Shown: positions 1 to 12,713 of the stretch, in pieces | Layout: the number at the start of each line of letters is the position of its first letter | Numbering within the stretch: the first letter of the stretch is position 1 | Assembly: GCA_949775045.1 (NCBI GenBank) | Contig: OX459100.1 | Coordinates: 7,105,462-7,169,461, forward strand | Origin: Metridium senile | Taxonomy: Eukaryota; Cnidaria; Anthozoa; Actiniaria; Metridiidae | DNA: 64,000 bases | Reading direction: 5' to 3' | Notes under the pieces: model-generated | Told to the model about the DNA's origin: nothing | The model's input: the letters and a program-made list of their open reading frames with translations, nothing else | The model's database searches: none | Program-made: the position numbers and the translations under genes

Positions 1-374
1 TTCACCACCCCTAATTCATTGTTCTTTACATCTCCTTCTGATCCATACATGCACAAGACTGGATGATTGTCTCCTAGTTATTTACAACCTGTAAAGTCTC
101 TAGGACTGTTGTCATTGACTTGACTATATATAGTGCTTCAATAAGAGACAAGCAAAATAATAAGGAATATCTTTGGCTATTCACCACCCCTAATGATTGT
201 TCTTTACATGTATGTTGTTTGTGTACCATCATGACATTACATGTCTTACAAGTATGTTACAGATTTATATTGATCCTGCTGAGTGAACTAAATCAATCTG
301 AATCTACTTAATGCACATTGCACTGTTGTTAATGAGTGTAACAGCTTGGGTACAAATGGTAAAAGATTGAGATA

Positions 375-617
375 TTGAACAACAGTAATACTGTATTCAA
401 CAAGGTACAACAGTTACTATATTCAACAAGGTACAACAGTTACTGTATTCAACAAGGTACAACAGTTACTGTATTCAACAAGGTACAACAGTTACTATAT
501 TCAACAAGGTACAACAGAAATACTGTATTCAACAAGGTACAACAATAATACTGTATTCAACAAGGTACAACAATAATACTGTATTCAACAAGGTACAACA
601 GTTACTATATTCAATAA
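375..617. repeat. 26-bp minisatellite, about 9 copies
   Basis: About nine head-to-tail copies of a 26-bp unit with core TTCAACAAGGTACAACAGTT. Some copies carry AATA in place of the GTTA before the next CTGTATTC. No coding frame is kept across the units. Confidence 0.9.
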
Positions 618-2808
618 GGTAAAAGAGTAGGATGTAATTAGCTTGCCTTAATGTTATCACCAAGCAGTACACAGGGATGTAAACTATTTCAACATTACCA
701 ACACAGACCTTGCCTAGTTACACATTATAACTGACATTGCAAAAAAATAATAATTTGAATATGTTTATCAAATGAATTAAACATAGAATATCTGTGTTCT
801 GAGGTACTTACACATGGTAATTTGTGTGTTTGGTTTACATCCCTGGTGCTTTGATGAAATATTGCCTGAAACGTCTGAGTGAAAAGACAAGTAATCAAAG
901 AGATGATATCAATAATCATGTGGATTAATGCTGGATTCATCCACTACCATAGAGAGATTTTGCCCTCCAAAATATCTCTTATAAAAATTACTTTGCAACA
1001 ACTTTTGTGTCCCCAATTAGTTGTATAAACTAAATACATAGACACCTGAATAAAGTTTATTATTATTATTTATTATTAACAAGTGTGGAAGGGACACTGA
1101 AATGTGTTACAAAGAAACTATGCTGACAAAAGTATTGCACTGACAAGTGATCAGAAGTAACAGTAAAAGATACAAAAGACAAACATTAAGATAACATTAA
1201 GGCAAGCTTGATGTATTAGTTATAATTGCTGTACTCTGCAGGTCTATGTTTTACTACTAACAATGTTATTTCAAGTTCTTATCTTTGACAGTTTCTGTAA
1301 ACAAGATTGTTTAGAGAGAGTATTTTCTTAAGAAATTACCACAAGAGAAGATGAATGGCCATGATCCCTTCTTGTTGCTAAATACCCTACATGTGCTAGC
1401 ATACCTGTTATATAGAATCCTGTGGATATACCCCTGTAGTTTATTTGCTACTAACTACCAAACCAGATAAGTTGAACACCTTTTTCTTTAAAACTTCATG
1501 ATGTGTTAATCGGATGTTGTGAAGTACTACTGAGAAAATTTGTTGTTTCTGAAAAAATAGAGGATCATATATAGCGGCAGGTTGATGACTGTTTTTTTTA
1601 CAATGGAGTGTAATTGAAGATATCAAATTATCAACTGTCAACCAATCATCCATCATTTCAATCAATCAATCTGTCCATCATGATATACAGTTATTACTAT
1701 AACTAAAGAAACAATGATATTTACATCAATACTATAATATAGAGGGTACCCCTTATCCACAGGATTCTATGCTACACATGGTTGATCCCAAATACTTGTT
1801 GATAATAAACTACAACAAACTACTACATAACAATGCACACACAACACAAACATTGTCTTGGTGAAGTCTGTTATTCCTGTGAACCCAGTTACAACTGACA
1901 AATGGTATTCAGGTAAAGTGATTCAGGTTTTTGCACAGATGAAAACCATCTACAGGAAAGGATAGTATGCAGTTTTGATCTTTGGCTCTAAGAGAGATGG
2001 CACTTAGCTTGCAAAACAATATCTAATATTTCTGCTTGTGTGAAAGCACATATGCAGCAAAATCAAATAGCAAAAACATAATGATCATGAACAAGAACAA
2101 TACATACTAGATAAAAACATCTATTGCACATATTTAGATCTGCACTAGTCAAATGAACAAAAACAATGGAATAAGAGACAGCCACGTTGTACTAGATGCT
2201 ATTTCACAGGTTAAGTGCCATCACTATGTTAACTCAAAGTCAGTTGTAACTGGGTTTAATTTTAGTTCTACTTAAGTTGTTAGTGTGTTTACTGTAATTT
2301 AGCTATTGGGACTGGCATGGGGGAAACAGGGTCATTATTATTATTATTCCTTTATATGACCATACTGAGGAAGATGGTTTCCTGCACAGTTAAACTCTAA
2401 TGATCTGGTTGATTACAAATAATAAACAAACCTCTCTTGCAACATGATTAACTGATAAAGATTTCATCTGAGACAATTATTGAGAAGACAAAGCACAGAG
2501 TTGGTTGGAAATTGAACATGTTTACCAAGAAATCATTCAGACATGATTTTATGTCATCATCTTACTCTGTGAGATTTAGCTTGTTAGTTTGAATCAAGAT
2601 GTTCTCTTGTAAACAAAGAAAGTAGTTTCTGATCAGCAAAGTGTCTTACTCCATAAACAATAACCCTCGATGAAACCAGGAGAGTTTAGCTGTGCAGCGA
2701 TACAACCTATATTATGCTATGCTTTTATTTGAATTGGCAAAACTATGTCAAAATTGATTCTACAAAAATTAATTAGAGTGGTTTTCACAAACACCCTAAA
2801 CTTATATA
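618..2808. other. Gene-free AT-rich stretch
   Basis: No ORF here looks like a protein, and I see no RNA gene. It holds short TTA runs (about 1060 and 2336) and otherwise unique AT-rich sequence. Positions 1-374 are equally featureless. Confidence 0.6.
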
Positions 2809-2981
2809 TACACCTAATTGCAATAACATTGTGACAGTCATATAAAAAAGAAAATTACAAAATAGGAATTAATTAAAAGACAAATGAAGAAGTTCAGCTT
2901 GAGTAATCTGCTTTTGTCTTTTATTTAATGTCATTTTGTAATTTTCTTTTTTATATGACAATGTTATTGCAATTAGATGTA
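2809..2981. mobile_element. Fold-back MITE with CACCTAATTGCAA ends
   Basis: An inverted repeat of about 55 bp per arm. The left arm starts TACACCTAATTGCAATAACA and the right arm ends with its near-exact complement (one mismatch). TA dinucleotides bound both ends, as in Tc1/mariner-derived MITEs. The loop contains AGTTCAGCTT. A relative with the same loop word lies at 58160-58310 and a solo end near 57815-57830. Confidence 0.75.
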
Positions 2982-3127
2982 CTTGTTTGGCACTTCATCA
3001 CTTGAACAATTTCCTTGTTTCTATTGTGTTTGTCTGACTATTACACTTGTAGACATACACTATGATTGTAATGAGTCACAGAAAACCACTCTAATATAGA
3101 ATCATCTTTCTCAGTATGGTCACTTGG

Positions 3128-3207
3128 GTTGGGGAGGGTGTCAGTAATAGGGTGGGGAGGGGTTATGTTCTGGGGTAGGGGAGGGGTTTTGTTCTGGGTT
3201 AGGGAGG
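3128..3207. repeat. G-rich minisatellite
   Basis: Imperfect copies of a roughly 28-bp unit built on GGGGAGGGGTT and TGTTCTGGGTTAGG. The runs of G make G-quadruplex formation possible on the + strand. Confidence 0.6.
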
Positions 3208-3384
3208 GATATCTTATATTTGTTTGTGTTTTCATTCTTGTTTGACTTAGAATTTTTTTGCCTAATTTATTTTCTTGTCAAAACTTGGAAATTTGAGAAA
3301 TAAAGTTTGACTCCGAAATTTGTTTAAGTGTTTTTTAATGTATTCCATAACTATAGGGTACACACCCATTTGACTTTTAAAAAA

Positions 3385-3690
3385 ATATACCTCCCTGAGG
3401 CCCCACCAGCACCAAGTCTCACCACCCCACAGGCCAGATCCTTTAGTAGGCCCACTGCCCTGACTAGAGCCAAGTTATAAGGCCAAGACCAGCAAACTTT
3501 AGACTGCCCTGATACTGAAGACCATCTGCACAAGTGCCAAACTTCTACTCACTGCAGACTCCATGGGGGAACTCTGTTGTCATCCAAGCCAGCACTTAAA
3601 GTGAGGGCCAGTATGAACGTGAGTCTCGAGTGATCCTACCCCACCACCCACTGGACATGCATGACAGTGATGTGCTGTGTAAATCAATAG
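3385..3690. repeat. Dispersed repeat, inverted partner of 5440-5750
   Basis: The reverse complement of 5440-5750 matches this segment block by block. Shared words include CCCACCAGCACCA, GATACTGAAGAC and GACTCCATGGG. Identity by eye is about 80 percent with small indels. No terminal repeats or ORF identify the class. Confidence 0.65.
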
Positions 3691-4515
3691 GCTTATCGCT
3701 TAGCAACATTCAGACCTCTCTGCATTAAGTTTTGATTATCAAAGCTGACACTTAGGAAGACTAAAAAGTATTTCAGGGATAATAAAGTAAGATCAATGTG
3801 AAGGTCGAATCTGATAAGGCAACTCTACCACCATGCAATTCAATTGGAAAAAGAAAACACCTAGATTTTGAATTTAATAAACATTTGCCACCATTTTGAA
3901 TTTAATAATAAATTAGAAGCCATTTTGAATTTATGAGCCTAGTTGAATTGATTAACCTGGGTGCCATTTTGAATCGATTAGCCTGCAACTGAATTGATTA
4001 GCACCTGGTAAAGGAGCAACCATTTTCAACTGATTAGCCTGGAACTGAATTGATTTTAAAACCTGTCAATGGATTTGTAATCCAGGTGCCATTATGTATT
4101 TCTTCACATGAATGACTTGGTTCTTCAGTTTCCTTATTGACTGTTCTAGGCTAGTAAAAGTATGTATGAACGATGCAATGGTTAAGTTTATCAAAAGAAA
4201 AAATGGTGGCAAAAATTTAAGGATTATTTTAATTTAATGCTAGCCTAAGATAAGTTTTTTCACCAGCAAAGAAACTTTTTTCGACAAGTGAGAGTGCCGC
4301 TGTAATTTGATTTTCTCAGTTCATTTTGGCCGTAGCAATATCAACTTGTAGTCCAACGTAATCTGTATAAATTGTGAAGGCTTGTTTTTGTATTCAGCAG
4401 TTTAGTATTGCAATATTGATTTTAAGGTTTTGATTTGTTTCTTAGAATATTCTTTGACTGGAGGTACATTTTTACCTCTTGTTGTTTAAATGAGGTGGTG
4501 TTTGCACCCTTTCTA

Positions 4516-4790
4516 CCTTTTACCTCTGATATTTCTTAATGACATATTTCTGTTGATTGATTTGTTCATTTCTGTGTAGAAGCCATCCACTAGGTGTTTT
4601 TTGAGGATTTAGAGTTCGGATATTGCATGACATGAAGTTGGTATTTTGTACCTTTTACCTCTGATGTTCCACATGTCTATGACATATCTCGCTTGATTGA
4701 TTTGTACATTTGTATGTATAAGCCATTCACTAGATGTTTTCAAACAATTTAGAGTTGATATTGCATTAAATGAAGTTGGTATTTTGTACA
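4516..4790. repeat. Two tandem units of about 135 bp
   Basis: Two diverged direct copies run from TACCTTTTACCTCTGAT to TTGGTATTTTGTAC. The 125-residue minus-strand ORF across 4609-4986 is a by-product of this repeat. Confidence 0.7.
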
Positions 4791-5439
4791 ATGTTTGGCT
4801 GCCAATTGATATTGAACTAAATCTTATTTGAATCGAATAACTTAATTTAGAAGAATTTGTAAATATGACCAATGTTTTGTTGAAGACCTCAGTTCCCATT
4901 TTGAAGTTCTTTACTATTTCGGATATCAATCGATAAAAGACAGTAGATTGAAGCATATACCTGACTATGTTATTGTTTGAAAACACAATATATGTACATG
5001 ATATATCAACTGATACTTTTTTTCATGACTCCCAGCAGTTTTGATTTGTTTTTTTTTAAATAATTGTAAATACCAGTATATTGATGAGTCGACCATTAAG
5101 TTGATAAATGTTTTGTATTTGACAGAGTTTTTCATAATGAGCCGGCAGTATTATATTTGTAGGAAATGATCTTTACAGCTTGTTTCAATGTTTACATCAG
5201 TTTTTATTCGGATATTTAGTTTTTAAGTTAAAGGTTTAGGGAACTGGATCTTCACTTTGCTGGTGAAAAAACTTTCAATTGAATTGCAATCCTGCGATAG
5301 AGGCCGTTTTACCAGTTGCCAACAACACCTCACCCACAATGTTATCCCAGAAAAGGTTCAAGTTAGCCTTCCATGTCAGTTTGATAATCACTTATATTAG
5401 AGAAGTCTGAATGAAGCATCACTTTAAGCCTATCGATTA

Positions 5440-5750
5440 CCCAGCCCATCACCACCATACACACCAGTGAATGGTGGGGCAGGATCACCCAAGACTCACA
5501 TTCACACTGACCCTCACCTTTTTTGGCTGATTTGGATGACAACTGAGAGTTCTCCCATGGAGTCTGTAGTGAGCAGAGGTTTGGCACCCATACAGACAGT
5601 CTTCAGTATCATGGCAGTCCTCATTTAGCTGGTCAAGGCCAAATGTTTAGGCTCTGTCAGGAACAGCAGGACCTACCATTTTGGGATCTTTTCTGGCCTG
5701 TTGTGGGGTGGCTTCTCTTCTGGTGCTGGTGGGACCTCGGTGGAGGTATA
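5440..5750. repeat. Dispersed repeat, inverted partner of 3385-3690
   Basis: This is the inverted, diverged copy of the 3385-3690 repeat. The short minus-strand ORFs in each copy do not resemble each other, so the family does not look protein-coding. Confidence 0.65.
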
Positions 5751-5775
5751 CAAGTTTTATTTCAAATTTTCAAAA

Positions 5776-5922
5776 ACAATAGATACAGGAGAGCGTCCTG
5801 AGACTGAGCAACTTTGAAATCACTCTACAAGTTTATCAACCCATGTTATATTACACCTTCAGGTTGCAGTGAGAACACATGAGTTCTCTGTGAAGAGTAG
5901 GACGCTCTCCTGTATCTATTGT
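5776..5922. mobile_element. 147-bp MITE with 24-bp perfect terminal inverted repeats
   Basis: Positions 5776-5799 and 5899-5922 are perfect complements over 24 bp, beginning ACAATAGATACAGGAGAGCG. The inner sequence is non-coding. A target duplication is not clear. Confidence 0.8.
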
Positions 5923-6246
5923 GACTGGGGGCTGACCTTTATGGTCAAAAATCAACAAGTTTACAATTGATTCCTATTTGTAGCCAGTCCCCAGCCAAAA
6001 ATAATAATAATAATAGCTTGCATCCAGGTCTTCATGTGATTGCATGGTGGGATTGATCTGAAAGAACAGAAAGAAATATAATTTAGAATTAACAGTTAAA
6101 TTTTTAAAGATTTTTAGTATGATTTCAAACAATTAACATGGCCATAGAATATTAGCAGACAAATCCCTAAAACATTGTCACAAATATACTCTCAGTCTTC
6201 ATGCGAAACTGCTCTGATAAATTGCCATCAAAATTCCTTGCTGTTT

Positions 6247-6415
6247 ACAGTGTGAATCAAAAAAACAACTATATCACCACAACAAGTTTGACTGATGTGT
6301 AAGTATGATAAACTTTTTCTAGTTAGAGTTTAACTTTTAATTAACAAACAATAAACGATTTCTAATATAATTCTAGGTGCCCACAGTTTTTCGATTCGCA
6401 CTGTAAATGTTTGAT
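6247..6415. mobile_element. Tc1/mariner-type MITE
   Basis: A 169-bp element with ends CAGTGTGAATCAAAAAA and TTTTTCGATTCGCACTG, each bounded by TA. CAGTG-type termini and a TA target are characteristic of Tc1/mariner derivatives. A diverged inverted copy lies at 8528-8712. Confidence 0.75.
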
Positions 6416-7084
6416 TTCTTGAATTGCATTGATACCTACAAGTCTGTCAAATCCCAATGGCCATTGCCTGACACAATATCGATAGACATCACTAAGCCTG
6501 GTTAATGTTTGTCTCTGAGTTCACATAGAACTGTCAAGCTGTAGAAAAAAGAATATTGATTTAATACTGAATAAATATCAATAGAATAAAGCTCAAACTA
6601 TGAACTCTGTGTGTAATGTGGAATCGTAGGAAAGAGTATGACGAGGAAAGAAAGTTACATGAAATTTGAAAAAGATGTGATGGACAAATGGAGGGAAAAT
6701 TGTGGTGAAGTTGAATATGGGTAAAGTAAAGCACAAAATGAAATTTTTACTCTGCTTTGTTGCTAAAAGTATTAAGCTTGGCTGTCAAGAACAGCCATAG
6801 GCTTTATCAGTTATTTATATCTGTACATACATTTTAGGGGTCATTTTCAAAACCTCCGCCGATCACCCCTACCACTTGGACAAAGGGCGTACCCCCACCA
6901 CCCCTCCCCCCGGGTCACCATGTTAGTCCATAAAACCTACCTAATAATTAGTATTTCAAGCCACATGGTATTGTTCATATAATTGATTATCACAATAACA
7001 TTTGTTATAGTTTAATGGTATCTTTGATGAGATCTGTGAATAAACAATAATAATGGTAAATAATAGATATTATGCAATAGATAT
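6416..7084. other. Gene-free stretch
   Basis: Unique AT-rich sequence with a short C-rich patch near 6890-6915. No supported gene or repeat structure was seen. Confidence 0.5.
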
Positions 7085-7310
7085 TATCAGGGGCGGACGG
7101 AGGGGGGTGAACCCGCCTTTTGCAGTAAAGTATTATGCAATAGATATCAGGGGCGGATGGAGGGGGGTGAACCCCCTTTTGCAGTTAAGTCCCGTTTTTA
7201 GCAAAGAAAAGCGGCCACATTACGATCTTTGCGCTCTTGTGTCTGCCGTTATCCGCCAAAAGGATATCATAGTTCACCCCCCTTCTCAAATTTCTGGGTC
7301 CGCCCCTGAT
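7085..7310. mobile_element. hAT-like MITE with CAGGGGCGGA ends
   Basis: The left end CAGGGGCGGACGG and the right end GGGTCCGCCCCTG are inverted. The subterminal GGGGTGAAC is mirrored by GTTCACCCC. The first part, including the flanking TATTATGCAATAGATAT, is tandemly duplicated (7068 and 7130). Termini of this kind are common in animal hAT-derived MITEs, so the class call rests on the end sequence alone. Confidence 0.65.
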
Positions 7311-7770
7311 TATATTGTGTACAAAACAAGAGTGACAAAAATTGACTGAGGGGGGGGGGGGGGGATGGGAGAAACAACACGAGCAATATTAAACAAACAC
7401 GTTCCAAATAATGCTTCGAATAACGGCACAAAATATTAGCAAACAATATAAACATTTTGCTTAGACACGTGTGCTGTAGAAAAAATAATATTTTGACTGA
7501 ATACAAGATCACGTACAAGCAAATTATTGTTTGTTAGTACACATGCCAACATTTTGCAAAATTTCATCGTTTTGTAAGAGAAACTTACCTTTTCTCGATA
7601 CCGGACAGTCCTTCAAGGACTTATAAACACTCTCTGGTGATTTACAGTCCATTTTGATGCTAAATATGACCAAAAAATAGCCATTTCTGGAGCAACTTTT
7701 TAAAGTTTTTTCTTTTTGGCACGTTTTGCACGTGCTAACTGGGTCACGTGAAGGAAGACTGGGATCTAAG

Positions 7771-7905
7771 GCCTCGTCTACACGAATCCGATCCGGCTGA
7801 AACCGCATAGAAATATTTGCGTCCACACGAATCTGCGTATCCGGAGGATTCAAGTAAAATTATGCGGTTTCGGTGACCGGATTCACTGGATTCGTGTGGA
7901 TAAGC
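7771..7905. mobile_element. Imperfect fold-back element
   Basis: CCTCGTCTACACGAATCCG on the left is mirrored by GGATTCGTGTGGATAAG on the right, with inner ATCCGG/CCGGAT matches. Short and non-coding. Confidence 0.5.
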
Positions 7906-8054
7906 CGATTCGCATCAAAAAGTGTGCGGTTTCAATCTAATAAATGACCTGTCCCGCGCGTTTCCCTAGCGAGGTCCCGCAAAATTCCCGCAAATACAAA
8001 TATGTATAATATTTATACTATCATCATGATGATCAGGTCGAGTCAGCTCAATTA

Positions 8055-8175
8055 TCACTGATAAAAATGTTGATGGCGATGATGATGATGACAAAATGAT
8101 GGTTATGGAAATATTGGTGATGACACGGATTATGGTTATCATGATGATGATGATAATGATGGCGATGCCAACCGC
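8055..8175. repeat. GAT/ATG-rich microsatellite
   Basis: Imperfect GATGAT arrays. They give spurious Met- and His-rich ORFs on both strands, which I do not annotate. Confidence 0.8.
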
Positions 8176-8527
8176 TATGATGGTTATATACTACTATTTC
8201 AAAAATCGTTCTCGCAACCAAAGCTACATCCACACTCTGAAGCCCGCAAAGGTTGTCGGTATTTTCTTCTCTCGATTTATTCATAGCATATTTTTGCTTG
8301 TGCATGTTTTTGTTATACATGTACAACTGGCAACATGACGAAACAAATTTAACAAAAAAACGAGTAATAAACCAGCGATTTATATTCATGTTGCCGACAT
8401 TCTTTACAGGCTGCAGTCGAGCCTGTAGACTGTTAAAATAATCACAATAATCAGTATTCCTTTAAATAAATACTTGACTCTCTGTGCAGTCTGTAAGTTT
8501 TGCTTTACATATCTTGTACTTACAGGT

Positions 8528-8712
8528 ATTAAAGTGCGAATCGAAAAAACCGTAGGCACCTAGAAATATTTCAGAAATCGCTTATTATTCGTTAACAACT
8601 CTAACTACAAAAAGGTTTATCATACTACACATCAGTCAAACTTCTTGCGGTGATATAGTTGTTTCTGAGTTGTTCAACGAATAATAAACGATTTCTAAAA
8701 TATTTCTAGGCT
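8528..8712. mobile_element. Diverged inverted copy of the 6247 MITE
   Basis: It begins AAGTGCGAATCGAAAAAACC, matching the complement of the right end of the 6247-6415 element, and follows that element for about 150 bp. Its far end is rearranged by an extra GAATAATAAACGATTTCT segment. Confidence 0.65.
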
Positions 8713-9724
8713 ATCAAAATATGGACGAAGATAAAGTTAACGGCATCAATATTGATGAAAATTATCATTATGTTAATGAAAGGAAGATGTCGCTTGAACC
8801 GAAGGTTCGAAATGGCGATGTACTTGCCGACATCAGAGACGTGTAAATTAAAGGTTTTCGCCGAATGTAATAATTGTAATAGTTGTGATAATATTTATCG
8901 TAATGGTAATCATCAATCCTCAACGTCGATTTTGCATCGTTTTTGATCAATTTTGAACGTTTTGGGGGTTTATGTAAATTAAATGAGCCAATTAACAAGC
9001 CGCCATAGGAAGCCCAACGGCAATCACAAATCTTTAACGTCGATTTTGTCCAACTTGTAAATTCTTTTTCAACAAAACGAATACTTATCAGAAGTTCGTA
9101 ATCAAGATGTATCCTAGCATTCAAAAATGTTTCAAAGTTTGTGTTTATTTGCGGAGACACTGGTAAAATTGAAGAAAAATGAAATCAGCAAAATATTTTT
9201 CCTGAACAAAAATAAATCGACATTTCTTTATTTAAATTTTTATGCAACAACTTTTACATGGTTAGAAAGCTTGTCTAAAATAGTAGAAATATCAAAAGTC
9301 AATTTTCCAAAATTCTTTAATTTCGCGATTTCATGTAAAAACCCGATGTTTCGAGTGACGTCATAACATTTTCTATTTTTCTTCTCTTAAATGACAGGTA
9401 ATAAGTAATCAAAATGAATTTTTTTTTGAACATTTTTGGGCGAGGGGAGAGGGTCCTGGGAACGAGGTTGACTCTATAGATATTAATGAGCTCATTTACT
9501 ACCCGCCACAGGAAGCCCAACTGCCATTTTTTGTTCCTACTTTAAAATTATACTTCAATGAAATTAAACATTCATAAGAAGCCCCCGATGGATTTCGAAT
9601 GCTTGTGGAGTCAAATTTGACCTTTTGTTGATTCTTTTTTGGACATTTTTCATGGTCTATGGGCATGTCAAAAATCATCAATTTTGTTCATTCTTTGGAA
9701 TTTGGCACTTTCTATATATTGTTC

Positions 9725-10280
9725 ATTAAGCACTTAATGACTCGAGGGAAACAGTTAGTTTTGTTTCCCGAGAATTCCAATGTTTCCCGAGGCTCCGGCC
9801 GAGGGAGACATTGAGATTCGAGGGAAACAAAACTAACTGATTTCCCGAGGGATCAGTCATTAAGTGTTTTATTATATACCCTATTCAAACGAAGAAAAAG
9901 TTTCACTCCATTTTGAAAATTTGTTATTTACGAAAAAAAATTCATTATGAATTACAAAGCGTGGAGAAAATTGAAATGTAATATGATATTACAAAGTTTT
10001 TAGTCGACCAAAAAATGTCAAATGACAATAATGTAATGTTTTATTTTAAGTGAAAATGTTTGTTGTTTACTTATAAGTTGGAGTTTATATTGGTGGTTAC
10101 ATTGAGTTTGCAAACGCGCCACACAAACTTTCGATGGACTTTGACCTGATCACATGGATTTATTCCCCTCTCACGTGGATTTATTACCCGCGCGGGGAAT
10201 AGATCGATTTATTTCCCTCCACCTGACGTGCTCTCGACCAATAAGAAAACGAGTTTGAATAGGATATATAATAACAATTT
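9725..10280. mobile_element. Composite fold-back region
   Basis: An inner hairpin (about 9727-9876) has arms CATTAAGCACTTAATGACTC and GATCAGTCATTAAGTG around paired GAGGGAAAC/GTTTCCC blocks. An outer pair, TATATACCCTATTCAAAC near 9876 and GTTTGAATAGGATATATA near 10245, encloses a further 370 bp. This looks like nested or adjacent palindromic elements without coding capacity. Confidence 0.6.
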
Positions 10281-10853
10281 ATGTTTTGTGTGTTTGTCCG
10301 TTTGTTTACTTTTTGTGAAGTTTTTCATATATTGTATAGTCCATCCAAATCATCACTTTTAGTTAATTGACTCAGTAATTATTGTACAGGTTGGTTACTG
10401 TATTTCTTATTATTGTTATTCTTATACTATCTATATCTAGGTTAGCCCTTGTGGTTGGTTATAGATAGCCTGTACCTAAAGATCTGTAAAATTTTACCCA
10501 ATATACATATGCACTTTGTAACTCATGGTACTGAATAAAATTGAATTCTTATGATAAGAACACTATATCGTTATCTCCTTGTATGATCTTGATGATTGTA
10601 CAAGCTTATTAATTTTCTTCAATAATAAATTCACTTTATTTCCAATATAAGCATGTTAATTGTCATTTTGAGCAGCTTTGAATAAACGATATTTTGTACT
10701 GGCACTAATATAACTGAACTGTTCTAGAAATCTTGTGCCAAATCTGAAGTTGTATTAATTCAAAATAATTGGTATTTAGAATCATTGTTTTTGTATCTAG
10801 CAGGAAATATAGCCACTTGCCAATGTATCAGAGAGTGATTTGGCCAGAGTCTG
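10281..10853. other. 3' flank of the kelch gene
   Basis: AT-rich unique sequence. A minus-strand AATAAA (TTTATT on +, near 10635) is a reasonable polyadenylation signal for the gene above. Nothing else is visible. Confidence 0.5.
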
Positions 10854-12284
10854 TTACTGCCTGAGTAGAAGTAATTTGTCATGATATATTTGCTTGATTG
10901 CGCCACGGCTTAATACAGTAATATGTTGAAACTTGTCGCAGATCACTCTGTCAATTCTTTTTTTCACAGAAGCCAACACATTTTCTTTGTAAGAATCAGA
11001 ATCTAGAACAGAAAGGCACAACATTGCTGACAATCTGTCATGCACCACAAAGTTTTCTCCAAAACAATTTACAGCTATGCAGTGATCAGCTGGCTTTTCA
11101 ACTCTCTGATAGGTATCTGTCGTTGGGTTGAAAATAACAAGACGACAATGAGTCCACCCAAATTGAACAAAAATCTTGGTGTTTAGCACTGAAGCAGATA
11201 TCTTTGTTTCGAAATCAAGTAACCTGATATCTCCCGAAGGGAGTGGTAGAGGAGTCCAAGTGTTTGTACACATATCATATCTCTCGCTGTCCCAAGCCCC
11301 AAATACATATAGATAGCGGTTATTGTAAGATACTACACAATCAGTTAAATACATATGACCTTTAATCATTGCCTGCATTTCTTTCCAGTCATCATTAACC
11401 GTGTCATAACGATAAACTCTGTGTGTAAGGTGGCCTCCTTTAAAACCTCCTAACAAGTATATAAATATTCTGCATTGGATACACAAATAATGTGAATTTA
11501 TACACCAAGAAAAAGGAGCACATTTGGTAACTGTCCCAGTGTTACAGTCCAACTTTACATTAAGCAAAGTCCAACTATATTTGCTTTGATCAAATCCCAA
11601 TCCAAATATAAATATTTCGTGTTGTACTGGGATTACATGATAGATTTTACATTCATTGTCAACTTGACCAATAACTGTACTAAAAGCATACACTTTAGAA
11701 GCCATTGGCATCCAGTACTTGAAGCTATATATAGCCTCTACACCTATACTTGTTCTTGATGGGTCCATGTTAAAACCTAGTACTGCGATGTTGGTGATAT
11801 TCTCCTGATGAATCAACCTCTCAACGGCATCCACACGTTGAGGCAAGAATTTCTTGTATTTACGTAGTTCAGGTAAAACTTTATCCAAATGATATTTCTT
11901 GATGATCACCGATAAGACATCTTTATTGATTACACTCAGTTCTACTTTACCAAATAGTCGTTTAAAAGCATTCTCTCGTTGGCTTTGTGAATGTTTATAC
12001 CATCGTACCAAGCTATCTAATATAGCTGCTTCTGATATCTTAATATCTTCGTTGTCGAGGATCCAGTTCATTTCATTTTCATCTAAAGCCAAGAACTGAT
12101 CCGTGTGTGAAATATCCATGAAATTATCATAAATGAACGAGTGAACGATGTGTTTGATTCTCTGGCAGTGTACATGAGGTACAAGCCTATAAACAGACCA
12201 GATATTGAAGGGAGAGAGATAGCCACTAACTGTTAAAACACAGAGATCTTCGAGAGAAACTATATTGCAACTAGCAGCAGCCAT
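10854..12284 (-). CDS. BACK-kelch protein lacking a BTB domain
   Basis: An intronless 476-residue ORF. Residues about 40-145 form a BACK domain of the kind found in KLHL adaptors, with NEMNWILDNEDIKISEAAIL and KYHLDKVLPEL. The rest reads as degenerate kelch repeats, the clearest being IYLLGGFKGG followed by VYRYDTVNDDWKEM. KLHL proteins normally carry an N-terminal BTB domain that dimerises and binds CUL3. Here the ORF starts MAAASC just before the BACK region, and no BTB is encoded upstream in this frame. The ATG sits in a fair context (AACATGG). A minus-strand AATAAA lies near 10635. Role inferred: substrate binding without its own cullin contact, or partnering with a BTB protein. Alternative: a retrocopy or 5'-truncated KLHL whose frame stayed open. 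Confidence 0.85.
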   Translation of the reverse strand: MAAASCNIVSLEDLCVLTVSGYLSPFNIWSVYRLVPHVHCQRIKHIVHSFIYDNFMDISHTDQFLALDENEMNWILDNEDIKISEAAILDSLVRWYKHSQSQRENAFKRLFGKVELSVINKDVLSVIIKKYHLDKVLPELRKYKKFLPQRVDAVERLIHQENITNIAVLGFNMDPSRTSIGVEAIYSFKYWMPMASKVYAFSTVIGQVDNECKIYHVIPVQHEIFIFGLGFDQSKYSWTLLNVKLDCNTGTVTKCAPFSWCINSHYLCIQCRIFIYLLGGFKGGHLTHRVYRYDTVNDDWKEMQAMIKGHMYLTDCVVSYNNRYLYVFGAWDSERYDMCTNTWTPLPLPSGDIRLLDFETKISASVLNTKIFVQFGWTHCRLVIFNPTTDTYQRVEKPADHCIAVNCFGENFVVHDRLSAMLCLSVLDSDSYKENVLASVKKRIDRVICDKFQHITVLSRGAIKQIYHDKLLLLRQ

Positions 12285-12713
12285 GTTGTTTCACCATGAT
12301 AACAGTTCAATCCAGAATGCGTTTCGCGCGCGGTTGAAAGCCGAAACAACTGTTCAGTCACGCACGACATTGTTGTCACGCCATCTGGTATCTTTCGTAT
12401 TTGTTGGGGCAAGGCGGGGGGCAAGGCGGGGGGCAAGGGCACTAGAACCGCCAATAGTGTTTGATTTTAAAGTTACTTTCATTGAATTTTGAATAAAATA
12501 TACGTTATTCGCGTTAACTTATCTTTGCGTAGTCTTTCTTTGCTGTTTTGATGCAGTTTTGTACGATTTATATCAGTTTGTTTATCATCTAGTTGCAACG
12601 GTGTCTCTGTACCTGGTATTGTGTAACCATGCAATATCTGTTACGTCAGTAATAACTTTTCCCTGTTGAATCAAGTGACAAGATTGGGTTTCCTGTGGCC
12701 TTGTACTTTGATC
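12285..12713. other. Upstream region of the kelch gene
   Basis: Contains a small GC-rich direct duplication, GGGGCAAGGC, at about 12405-12440 and otherwise unique sequence. It is part of the divergent spacer between the kelch gene and the secreted-protein gene at 13316. Confidence 0.45.
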
